Below the pieces are notes generated by a model that was given only the letters and a program-made list of their open reading frames with translations, made no database searches and was not told the origin of the DNA. A stretch of 64,000 nt of DNA, from assembly GCF_007050985.1 (NCBI RefSeq), contig NZ_VHSF01000003.1, forward strand, positions 469,500-533,499. The letters run 5' to 3'. The DNA comes from Christiangramia sabulilitoris. Its GTDB lineage: Bacteria > Bacteroidota > Bacteroidia > Flavobacteriales > Flavobacteriaceae. The position numbers were made by a program, and so were the translations under genes. Of this stretch, positions 27,093-35,800 are shown in pieces (the stretch's first letter is position 1; every line of letters starts with the position of its first letter).

Positions 27093-28124
27093 TTAAGACT
27101 TATATCCTTCATATTTCTCCAGATACCACTCAACAGTTTTTATAATCCCGGATTCAAAATTCTCTTCTGCTTTCCAGCCGAGTTCATTTTCAATTTTCGA
27201 AGCGTCTATAGCATACCTGCGGTCATGACCAGCGCGATCTTCCACATAACTGATCTGATCTTTATAACTGCCTTCTGTTTTTGGCTTTAAACGATCCAGT
27301 AGTTCGCAAATATAATTCGCTATATAATTATTATTCTTTTCGTTTCTTCCGCCAATATTATAGACCTCCCCGGCTTTACCATTCTTAAAGGCCAGCTCCA
27401 CTCCTTTGACGTGATCTTTTACAAATAGCCAGTCACGGATATTCTTTCCATCGCCATAGATCGGAATTTTCTCTCCCTGCAAGGCTTTCCTGATGATCGT
27501 AGGGATCAGTTTTTCATCATGTTGCCTGGGTCCGTAGTTGTTGGAACAATTGGTAATAATAGTGTTCAAGCCATAAGTATGATGGTAACTTCTCACCAAC
27601 ATATCTGCCGCGGCCTTACTTGCGGAATAAGGAGAATTGGGGGCATATGGAGTATTTTCAGTAAAAAGACCGGTTTCACCAAGTGTACCATAAACCTCAT
27701 CTGTGGAGATCTGGTGAAAACGGCATCCCTCAAACTCTTTCTTATAGTGAAAGGGTTTCGTCATCCAGAATTTATATGCCACATCCAGCAGGTTGAAAGT
27801 TCCGTTTACATTGGTTTTGATAAAGATCTCTGGATCCTTAATGGAATTATCCACATGGGATTCCGCCGCAAAATTAATGACCGCATTTACCTTATGCTCA
27901 TGAAAAATTTCCTCCACCAGCTTTCTATCCCTGATGTCACCTTTGATAAATTGATAGCCTACATGATTTTCCACACCGCTTAAATTTCTCCTATCCCCGG
28001 CATAGGTCATAAGATCCAAGTTGATGATCTTAGATCCGGGATTGGTTGTCAGGTAATACGCGATAAAATTTGAGCCTATGAAACCAGCTCCTCCGGTTAC
28101 CAGTATAATTTTAGATTGCTTCAT
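27093..28124 (-). CDS. rmlB: dTDP-glucose 4,6-dehydratase
   Basis: A short-chain dehydrogenase-type protein of 343 residues with 'ILVTGGAGFIGSNFIAYYL' at the N-terminus, 'QISTDEVYGTLG' (TDE) and 'YSASKAAADMLVRSYHHTYG' (YxxxK). It turns dTDP-glucose into dTDP-4-keto-6-deoxyglucose. The start overlaps the stop of rmlA by one base. No rmlC or rmlD is in the window, so either they lie elsewhere or the product feeds another deoxysugar route. Confidence 0.95.
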   Translation of the reverse strand: MKQSKIILVTGGAGFIGSNFIAYYLTTNPGSKIINLDLMTYAGDRRNLSGVENHVGYQFIKGDIRDRKLVEEIFHEHKVNAVINFAAESHVDNSIKDPEIFIKTNVNGTFNLLDVAYKFWMTKPFHYKKEFEGCRFHQISTDEVYGTLGETGLFTENTPYAPNSPYSASKAAADMLVRSYHHTYGLNTIITNCSNNYGPRQHDEKLIPTIIRKALQGEKIPIYGDGKNIRDWLFVKDHVKGVELAFKNGKAGEVYNIGGRNEKNNNYIANYICELLDRLKPKTEGSYKDQISYVEDRAGHDRRYAIDASKIENELGWKAEENFESGIIKTVEWYLEKYEGYKS

Positions 28125-28999
28125 TATCCTTTCGCTCTTTTGATAAGATATTCTCCATATGAACTTTTCTTTAGAGGAGCCGCCAGTTCAATCAACTGTT
28201 GCCTGCTTATATATCCTTTCTCATAAGCTATCTCTTCCAGGCAGGCTACTTTTAGCCCTTGTCTTTTCTCTATAGTATGTATAAAATTTGAAGCCTCCAG
28301 CATGGATTCATGGGTGCCGGTATCCAGCCAGGCATATCCCCTGCTCATGATCTCCATCTTTAACTGATCCCGGTCCATGTATTCCTGAATTACCGAGGTT
28401 ATTTCCAGTTCCCCACGCCTGCTGGGTTTTACTTCTTTAGCTATATCTACTACGGAATTCGGAAAGAAATACAATCCCACCACAGCATAATTACTTTTAG
28501 GATCTTCAGGTTTTTCTTCGATACTCTGCACATTCCCTTCGGCATCAAACTCAGCCACCCCGTACCGACCCGGCTCATTCACATAGTATCCAAAAATGGA
28601 AGCTTTTCTATGTTCGGTTACATTATAAACAGAATTCCGCAGGAGACCGGTAAAGCCATGTCCGTAGAAAATATTATCCCCCAGAACCAGACAAACGTCA
28701 TCATTACCGATAAACTCTTCTCCGATTATAAAGGCCTGCGCCAGACCTTCCGGTTTAGGCTGAACCTTATACTGAAAATTCATCCCCAGTTCTGAACCAT
28801 CTCCAAGTAGTTTCTCAAAATTGGAAAGATCTCCCGGAGTGGATATTATAAGAACCTCTCTTATCCCTGCCAGCATCAATACCGATAAGGGATAATAGAT
28901 CATGGGCTTATCATAAACATTCAGCAGTTGCTTGGACACTCCCTTGGTGATTGGATACAAACGGGTTCCGGAACCGCCGGCAAGGATAATTCCTTTCAT
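28124..28999 (-). CDS. rmlA: Glucose-1-phosphate thymidylyltransferase
   Basis: The protein has 291 residues, the usual length. '[18 protein letters not shown]' gives the nucleotide-binding signature, followed by '[20 protein letters not shown]', '[11 protein letters not shown]' and '[16 protein letters not shown]'. It makes dTDP-glucose for RmlB. A hairpin array and GIY-YIG copy 2 separate it from the antiterminator gene upstream. Confidence 0.96.
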   Translation of the reverse strand: MKGIILAGGSGTRLYPITKGVSKQLLNVYDKPMIYYPLSVLMLAGIREVLIISTPGDLSNFEKLLGDGSELGMNFQYKVQPKPEGLAQAFIIGEEFIGNDDVCLVLGDNIFYGHGFTGLLRNSVYNVTEHRKASIFGYYVNEPGRYGVAEFDAEGNVQSIEEKPEDPKSNYAVVGLYFFPNSVVDIAKEVKPSRRGELEITSVIQEYMDRDQLKMEIMSRGYAWLDTGTHESMLEASNFIHTIEKRQGLKVACLEEIAYEKGYISRQQLIELAAPLKKSSYGEYLIKRAKG

Positions 29000-29080
29000 A
29001 TAGAACAGTTAATGTTAAGAGTTGCTAAAATAGGGAATATAGATCACTTAGGATTAGTGACAGTGGGCCGCAAACTTTAG

Positions 29081-29400
29081 CTTCTCGATACATACTTTCA
29101 AAACTCTCGTTTGAAAGTATACTCGAAGTGACGGGCGTGTTCCTTTTATTATTAATCCGCGTCAGTTCGAGTGAATATGAAGATGCCAGAGCAGATTTAA
29201 ATTTGAATCGACTTCTCGATACAATTTTATCTCAATTCTTTCGATAAAATCACTCGAAGTGACGGGCGTGCTTCTCTTATAAAAAACTATTACCGTCAGT
29301 TCGAGTGGATTTGAAGATGCGGGAGCAGGTTTAAATTTGTACCGACTTCTCGATACGATTTTCTCTCAGTACTCTTCGATAAAATCACTCGAATTGACGG
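29081..29400. repeat. Hairpin element array (3 L, 2 R) at the 3' side of GIY-YIG copy 2
   Basis: L elements lie at 29081-29134, 29212-29265 and 29345-29400; R elements at 29160-29212 and 29294-29345. The first L has the stem ATACTTTCAAA with TTTGAAAGTAT, unlike any other copy, so the arms have changed together. The last L ends 4 bases before the stop of GIY-YIG copy 2, exactly as for copy 1. Confidence 0.88.
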
Positions 29401-29404
29401 TATA

Positions 29405-29695
29405 TTATTCGAACCTTTTCCGGGCCAGATTGGGTAAATCTTCATATTTGCCATCGATTAAAGCCTGCTTTTTGGGCCTAGACCATTTTTTGATCTGCTT
29501 CTCCTTTTCTATCGCCAGATTGATATCAGTAAATTCAGAACACCAGACCAGCTCTACAGGTTTTCGCTTTTCAGTATAACTACCAGGGTGAGCTCCTGAA
29601 ATGTGTTCTTCCAGTCTTTTTTCAAGGTTCAAAGTTACACCGGTGTAGAATGTGTCATCTGAACACTTTAAAATATATACAAAGCTTAATTTCAT
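29405..29695 (-). CDS. GIY-YIG nuclease domain protein, repeat-bracketed copy 2
   Basis: A 96-residue paralogue of 26257-26547, with 11 substitutions, mostly conservative (Y5F, Y16F, D85E, E86D). The motif 'VYILKCSDDTFYTGVT' and the catalytic Arg and Glu region are kept, so both copies look intact. Its downstream flank (4 bases between L element and stop) matches copy 1. Upstream an L element with the same TGCAATTTGCATTGC core occurs in both. Similarity therefore extends over the whole L-gene-L unit of about 435-500 bases. Confidence 0.9.
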   Translation of the reverse strand: MKLSFVYILKCSDDTFYTGVTLNLEKRLEEHISGAHPGSYTEKRKPVELVWCSEFTDINLAIEKEKQIKKWSRPKKQALIDGKYEDLPNLARKRFE

Positions 29696-29725
29696 AATCT
29701 TAAAGACTTCTTGTACATCCCTTCA

Positions 29726-30396
29726 CTTCTCGATACTTTTCCCTGCAATTTGCATTGCCAGGAAACACTCGAAGTGACGAGAGTGTTGCTTTTTATTAAA
29801 ACTATTACCGTCAGTTCGAGTGAATTTAAAACTGCGGTAGCGGCTTTGAATTTATACCGACTTCTCGATACGATTTTCTCTCAGTACCCTTCGGTAAAAT
29901 CACTCGAAGTGACGATCTATCCCCTTTAAAATTCTAATCCATAGTTCGAGTGGATTTGAAGATGCGGAAGCAGATTCAAATATGTATCGAGAACAGAGGT
30001 GCCAAACCACTTCTCGATACGATTTTCTCTCAATTCTTTCGATAAAATCACTCGAAGTGACGGGCGTGCTTCTCTTATAAAAAACTATTACCGTCAGTTC
30101 GAGTGGATTTGAAGATGCGGAAGCAGATTCAAATATGTATCGAGAACCGAGGTAATGAAACTTCGAACCACTTCTCGATACGATTTTCTCTCAGTACCCT
30201 TCGGTAAAATCACTCGAAGTGACGATCTATCCCCTTTAAAATTCTAATCCATAGTTCGAGTGGATTTGAAGATGCGGAAGCAGATTCAAATATGTATCGA
30301 GAACCGAGGTAATGAAACTTCAAACCACTTCTCGATACGATTTTCTCTCAATTCTTTCGATAAAATCACTCGAAGTGACGTGTAATACTCGAAGTG
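29726..30396. repeat. Largest hairpin element array (5 L, 4 R)
   Basis: L elements lie at 29726-29779, 29861-29914, 30010-30063, 30171-30224 and 30328-30380; R elements at about 29809-29861, 29941-29993, 30092-30147 and 30251-30305. Two R elements (29941 and 30251) lack the leading CGTC and share the same spacer, so they are products of a recent internal duplication. A partial element end lies at 30387-30396. The array fills the 5' flank of GIY-YIG copy 2 up to the antiterminator's 3' end. Confidence 0.88.
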
Positions 30397-30468
30397 AAGA
30401 CTAACCATAACAGGTAATTGCAGCTTACTGCTTACGGCCTAGAACTTATAGCATAGTCTAAAACCTAA

Positions 30469-30942
30469 TCATAGTACATCCTGCACATTGGCAGTGAGGG
30501 TCCAGCCGATATCAGGAAGGATTAGTTTAAGTTTTTTGGCTCCCACTTCTTTAATGATCGCCTTCTTATTAGCCATTCTACCCGATTTGATCTCCACCAC
30601 GTCCCCGGGTTTAAGGCTACCTACCTTGAAATCGTCTAACTGATCATTATTCAGCCAGGAGCGAATAGCCTCTATCTCTTCAGGTTTAGCCAGTGCGGGC
30701 TTCTTTAACCAGTTCAGAAATCCCAGCACTCCCGGAACCTCATACACCTGGTGGCGGGTGGCCACCTCCATATTTACAAAAAGGTAGCCCCGAAAAAGCG
30801 GGACGGTCACTTTCTTCTTGCGGTCTGTCCATTGTCTTACTTCAGTAATTACCGGACAAAATACCTCCACCCCGAGATCTTCCAGGATCTCAGCAGATTT
30901 TAGCTCGTGTTGTGGTTTCGTACGAATTACATACCAGGGCAT
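30469..30942 (-). CDS. UpxY-family transcription antiterminator (NusG-like)
   Basis: The protein has 157 residues. An N-terminal NGN domain ('WYVIRTKPQHELKSAEILED', 'PLFRGYLFVNM') is followed by a KOW domain ('LKPGDVVEIKSGRMANKKAI'). Such NusG paralogues sit first in capsule operons of Bacteroidota and let RNA polymerase read through long polysaccharide transcripts. Here it is the first gene of the 30-kb minus-strand locus. A candidate promoter and a leader hairpin lie just upstream, and a 7-bp tandem array further up. It probably controls the whole locus. Confidence 0.92.
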   Translation of the reverse strand: MPWYVIRTKPQHELKSAEILEDLGVEVFCPVITEVRQWTDRKKKVTVPLFRGYLFVNMEVATRHQVYEVPGVLGFLNWLKKPALAKPEEIEAIRSWLNNDQLDDFKVGSLKPGDVVEIKSGRMANKKAIIKEVGAKKLKLILPDIGWTLTANVQDVL

Positions 30943-30967
30943 ACTGCGATATTTTATTCAGGATGTT

Positions 30968-31007
30968 AATTTCTCGCAGCAGGGTGCCTGTTAACAGGGG
31001 AGAAATT
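30968..31007 (-). promoter_or_regulatory. Leader hairpin upstream of the antiterminator gene
   Basis: AATTTCTC and GAGAAATT form an 8-bp stem enclosing the palindrome CCTGTTAACAGG. On the minus strand it would begin close to the predicted transcription start and lies 26 bases before the ATG. It is a reasonable target for UpxY-type binding or a pause site. Inference from position and structure only. Confidence 0.45.
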
Positions 31008-31013
31008 GATTGG

Positions 31014-31044
31014 TAAAAATACATTTTTTTTACCGAGTAGTCAA
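31014..31044 (-). promoter_or_regulatory. Candidate promoter of the polysaccharide locus
   Basis: On the minus strand a TTG (31042-31044) is followed after 20 bases by TATTTTTA (31014-31021), one base off TAnnTTTG. Spacing fits Bacteroidota -33/-7 promoters. It lies about 70 bases before the antiterminator start and ends 12 bases from the heptamer array. Confidence 0.45.
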
Positions 31045-31055
31045 GGGAGAAGTTA

Positions 31056-31134
31056 GTTGTGGGTTGTGGGTTGTGGGTTGTGGGTTGTGGGTTGTGGGTT
31101 GTGGGTTGTGGGTTGTGGGTTGTGGGTTGTGGGT
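31056..31134. repeat. 7-bp tandem array, about 11 copies of GTTGTGG
   Basis: A perfect run of the heptamer GTTGTGG covers 79 bases without an interruption. It lies 12 bases upstream of the predicted -33 element of the polysaccharide locus. Perfect short tandem arrays readily gain and lose units by slippage, so promoter spacing or local structure could vary between cells. The G-rich strand could also form a quadruplex. Confidence 0.95.
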
Positions 31135-31139
31135 AATTT

Positions 31140-32500
31140 AAAAAATTAGCATTGATTCCTGATTACTGTTCATTGTTTATTGTTCATTGTTAATTGGTTA
31201 TTGTTTGGTGTCATTTCGAAGGAGCGCAGCGAATGAGAAATCTCTTTGAAGTCTGAATTTAGAAGTGGGAAGTATTAAAAAGGATGTGGGAAGTACGAAA
31301 TTAGAATTACGAATTGGGAAGTATGAGAATTGGTGATTGTCATTTTGAAGAAGCGCAGCGACTTGACTTCTCGATACATTTTCCCGCAATATGCATTGCT
31401 GAAAAACACTCGAAGTGACGGTCGAGTTTCCCAAAAAATTGTTCCCCCGCTTTAGTGCGGGTTGATTCGAAGAAGGAAGTGGTAAGTATGAGAATTGTTT
31501 ATTGTCATTTCGAAGGAGCGCAGCGACTGGAGTTGGAAGTGGGAAGTACGAAGTTAGAATTACGAATTGGGAAGTATGAGAATTGATGATTGTCAATTCG
31601 AATAAGCCTAGCGACCGGACTTCTTTTGAAGTGGGAAGTACGAAATGGGAAGTATGAGAATTGGTATTGTCATTTAGAAGAAGCACAGTGACTGGAATTC
31701 TTTTGAAGTGGGAAGTACGAAGTTAGATTTACGAATTGGGAAGTATGAGAATTGGTGATTGTCATTTCAAAGAAGCGCAGCGGATGGACTTCTTTTGAAG
31801 TGGGAAGTACGAAGTTAGAATTACGAATTGGGAAGTATCAGATTTGGTGATTGTCATTTCGAAGGAGTGCATCGACTGGACTTCTCGATACATTTTCCCG
31901 CAATTCACATTGCTGAAAAACACTCGAAGTGACGGTCGAGTTTCCCAAAAAATTGTTCCCCCGCTTTAGTGCGGGTTGATTCGAAGAAGGAAGTGGTAAG
32001 TATGAGAATTGTTTATTGTCATTTCGAAGAAGGGCAGCGACTTTGAAGTGGGAAGTACGAAGTTAGAATTACGAATTGGGAAGTATCAGATTTGGTGATT
32101 GTCATTTCGAAGGAGCGCAGCGACTGGACTTCTCGATACATTTTCCCGCAATTTGCATTGCTGAAAAACACTCGAAGTGACGGTCGAGTTCCCCAAAAAA
32201 TTGTTCCCCCGCTTTAGTGCGGGTTGATTCAAAGAAGGAAGCGAGAAGTACGAAGTTAGATTTAGGAATTGGGAAGTATGAGAATTGTTTGATTTTCATT
32301 GAAAAAGTCAGCCTTCGACCCATCGACAGGCTCTGGGTGCTCAGCCCGAGAGGTTATAATAGAAAGGGAACCATTAATAATAATATTCTCCAGTATAGAT
32401 TTTACAAATCAAATCCTCCAAACTGCAAACCAAAAACAACGAACTACCTGAGATTTCTCTCCCGAAGGGCGGGATCAAAATGACAATCTAAACTAAGAGG
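31140..32500. repeat. Dense mixed repeat block without a gene
   Basis: Three near-identical composites are seen: an L hairpin element (31367-31421, 31881-31935, 32129-32183), then GGTCGAGTT, then a small hairpin CCCGCTTTAGTGCGGG. Family GTCATTTCGAAGGAGCGCAG sequences sit directly beside them. Between them run degenerate units such as GAAGTGGGAAGTACGAAGTT and GAATTACGAATTGGGAAGTA, repeated many times. 32440-32495 carries an inverted member ending GGGATCAAAATGACA. Open frames across the block are repeat-derived and not called. Confidence 0.85.
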
Positions 32501-32562
32501 CCGGGTAAAAAACTTCGAATCAAAACATTTAACTGAAAACTGCGAACTGCAAACTGTAAACT

Positions 32563-32595
32563 AAAAAAGCCCAAATCGAAAGATTTGGGCTTTTT
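32563..32595. terminator. Bidirectional rho-independent terminator after tRNA-Gln
   Basis: AAAGCCCAAATC and GATTTGGGCTTT form a 12-bp stem with a short loop and T-runs on both strands. It lies 2 bases past the 3' end of the tRNA on the minus strand. Confidence 0.9.
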
Positions 32596-32596
32596 G

Positions 32597-32669
32597 TTGG
32601 CCTACTAGGGCTCGAACCTAGACTCTTCTGGACCAAAACCAGACGTGTTGCCAGTTACACCATAGGCCA
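32597..32669 (-). tRNA. tRNA-Gln (anticodon TTG)
   Basis: The minus strand gives a 73-base cloverleaf. The acceptor stem is TGGCCTA with TAGGCCA plus discriminator A. The anticodon arm is TCTGG, loop TTTTGGT, CCAGA, and the T arm contains GGTTCGAGCC. The loop places TTG at 34-36, reading CAA/CAG. No CCA is encoded at the 3' end. A terminator follows directly. The polysaccharide locus begins just beyond the neighbouring repeats, so the tRNA could mark a variable-region edge. Confidence 0.95.
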
Positions 32670-32881
32670 ATGCTTAAATGCGGATGCAAATTTAAAACAA
32701 AGTTTAATGTACACAAACTTTTCACCCAAATTTTATTGAAAAAATTGCACTTTATTTTGAAATTTCCTCCCCCGTCTTCATTTCCAGTTACTTCCAAAAT
32801 AACAGCTTTTGTTTATCGTTTTGGAAGCATTCAGCATTTTATTATTAAATTCGCCACTTTAGTACAACTACCTTAGTATTT

Positions 32882-35800
32882 ATGACAGATCTTAACTTTA
32901 GTAAGTGGAACAAAATCCTGGGCTGGCTGGTTTTTGTCATCGCCCTCACTACCTATACCCTTACTCTGGAACCAACGGCAAGTTTCTGGGATGCCGGTGA
33001 ATATATAGCAACTTCTGCGAACCTGGAAGTAGGTCACCCGCCGGGTGCACCGTTCTACCAGATGATGGGAGCTTTTTTCTCCACCTTTGCCCCTGATAAT
33101 TCCAAGGTCGCCCTCATGGTGAATTTTATGTCTGGTTTTGCCAGTGCCATTGCGATCATGTTTATGTTCTGGTCTATCACCATGTTGGTCTTAAAGGTCG
33201 CCGGACCCGTTTCAAAATTAACCCCTTCTAAAAAATTAGGCGTTCTGGGCAGCGGTTTGGTGGGCTCACTGGCTTTTACCTTTACCGATAGTTTCTGGTT
33301 CAATGCCGTGGAAGCCGAAGTATATGCCATGGCCGCCTGCTTTATGAGTATCATGTTCTACCTGGGATTAAAGTGGGAACGGGACATGTTCAAACCCCGT
33401 GGAAACCGGTGGATCATCTTAATTTCCCTGGTCATAGGTCTTTCTTTTGGAGTGCACTTTATGGGTCTGCTTACCCTGCCCGCTATCGGATTCCTGTACT
33501 TCTTCAAGAATTATAAGGAGGTAACCGTTAAGAATTTTCTTATTGCAAATGTGGTCGTGGTGGCCGTGCTGATGTTCATCTTCAAACTTCTGCTACCCTA
33601 TACACTTACTTTCTTTTCGGCTTCAGAATTGTTTTTTACGAATAGCCTGGGCATGCCTTTCAACACCGGGACGATCATCGCTTTATTAGTGATCGTAGCC
33701 GCTTTTTACTTCGGAATAAACTATACCCGGAAGAAGAACCTTTATAAATACAACACCCTCCTATTATGTATCCTGTTCGTGCTAATTGGATTTTCCAGCT
33801 GGGTGATGCTTCCCATAAGAAGTAACGCGCCAACGGTGATCAATGAGAACAGCCCGGATAACGCCCGTGAACTACTGGCTTATTACAACCGGGAACAGTA
33901 CGGGGAAACCCATCTTTTTTACGGGCCGCAATGGTCTGAAATGTACTCCGGCCTCGATGAAGACAATCCATATGAGGATGCAAAGCCCAAATATGAAAAA
34001 GACGAGGAACTGGGTAAATATGTGATCGTAAACGAATATAAGAATGCCAAGCAGAACCTGGACGATGATCATAAGGCTGTCCTCCCGCGTATGTGGAGTT
34101 CTGAACATGCGGTAAATTATATGGAATTTACCGGTCCGCTGGATTTCAGGATCAAACCCGAATATCAGGGTGAAGAAAGACTCCTGCAGGCGGTTAACGA
34201 ATTTAAATCTCAATTCTCTCGTGGCGAAAGGGATATGGAAGACTACCATAATTTCCTTAGACAGTTCAGCGAATACCTGGATGTGGAAAAACCTTCCTTT
34301 GCCGAAAATATTGGCTATTTACTGGAGTACCAGTTTGGCTATATGTACTGGCGGTATTTTATGTGGAATTTCACCGGGCGTCAGGATGATATACAGGGGA
34401 AATATACCGACCTGCATGGAAACTGGCTTAGCGGGATAGACTTTATAGACGAAATGCACCTGGGTAGCCAGGATATGCTGCCGTCTGATGCTGAAAACAA
34501 TAAGGCCCGCAATACCTATTATTTTCTTCCTTTTATCCTGGGATTAATAGGTCTGGTCTTTCATTTAAAGAGAGATAAAAAGAATTTCTGGGTATTGATG
34601 GTATTTTTTCTGTTCACCGGGATCGCTCTGAAAATATACCTTAATGAACGTCCTTTTGAACCAAGGGAAAGAGATTATGCGCTGGTAGGATCATTCTATG
34701 TATTTGCTATCTGGATTGGCTTCGGGGTTTATGCATTGTTTGACAAACTACGAAATTACCTCAGCCCTAAGATCGTGGCCCCGGTAGTGATCGCAGGAAG
34801 TTTACTGGCTGTGCCCGTCTTACTGGCTTCAGAAAACTGGGACGACCACGATCGCTCCGGAAGGGATACCGCTCTTACCATGGCCAGGATGTACCTGGAC
34901 TCGGTAGATGAAAATGCCATCCTGTTCACCATAGGAGACAATGACACCTTCGCCCTCTGGTATGTGCAGCAAATTGAAAGATACAGAACAGATGTTAGGA
35001 TCGTAAACACCAGCCTTCTCGCAACCGACTGGTATATAGACCAAATGAAGCGCAAGGCTTTTGAAAGTGATGCCCTGCCATCTCAGCTGGAGAATGACTT
35101 CTACAACGGGAAGAACGACGCGATCTTTTTAAGAGAGGTCACCCAGGATACCATTCCGATCAAAACCTGGATGAATTATATTGAAAATGAAGATCCGCGT
35201 ACGCAGGCAGAATTGCAAAGCGGGACCTTCATTAACACTTTCCCGTCCCGTTACGTAAAAGTACCGGTAGATAAGCAAACAGTATTAAAAAACAATATCG
35301 TTGATGAATCTGAAGCTGATGAGATCGTGGATGAGATCGTGATCACTATTGGCGACCAGATCCTGTATAAGAACCGCTTATTAATGATGGATATCCTGGC
35401 GAATAACGACTGGGAAAGACCTATCTATTTCACCGGCGGAAGCTTTGGTGATGAAGATTATCTCTGGATGAAAGATTACCTGCAGCTCGAAGGGGTTACC
35501 TACAAGCTGGTACCTATACGCACTCCTCTGAATCCGCGGAATCCATTTGATATGGGAAGGGTGAATACAGAGAAGATGTATAATATTGTTAAAAGCTGGG
35601 ACTGGGGGAACATGGGATCTTCAGATATCTACCATGACCCGGAAACCCGCAAAAACTCTATCACCTATAGGAGTAATCTCGCCAGGCTTACTGAAAACCT
35701 GCTAAAAGAAGGCGATACTATTAAAGCCGAAGAGATACTGGATCTGGGGATGCAACATATGCCGGTAGAACACTATGAGTATTATACCTTATTGGAACCA

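Noticed and set aside
26574-30380. CRISPR array
   Set aside because: Regular spacing caught the eye, but units alternate in orientation, spacers fall into only two types and no cas gene is near.
31056-31134. Telomere-like or origin iterons
   Set aside because: No dnaA-type boxes or replication genes nearby; the position beside the capsule promoter fits slippage-based variation better.
31198-31686. 162-codon minus-strand frame
   Set aside because: The product is built of repeated phrases (FVLPTS, LRNDN, QFSYFP) from the underlying DNA repeats; no other support.
32102-32323. 73-codon minus-strand frame
   Set aside because: Repeat-derived; it shares the phrase HFECFSAMQIAGKCIEKS with the frame at 985-1194.
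32597-32669. tRNA-Gln as an integration site
   Set aside because: No integrase gene and no direct repeat of the tRNA 3' end was seen nearby.
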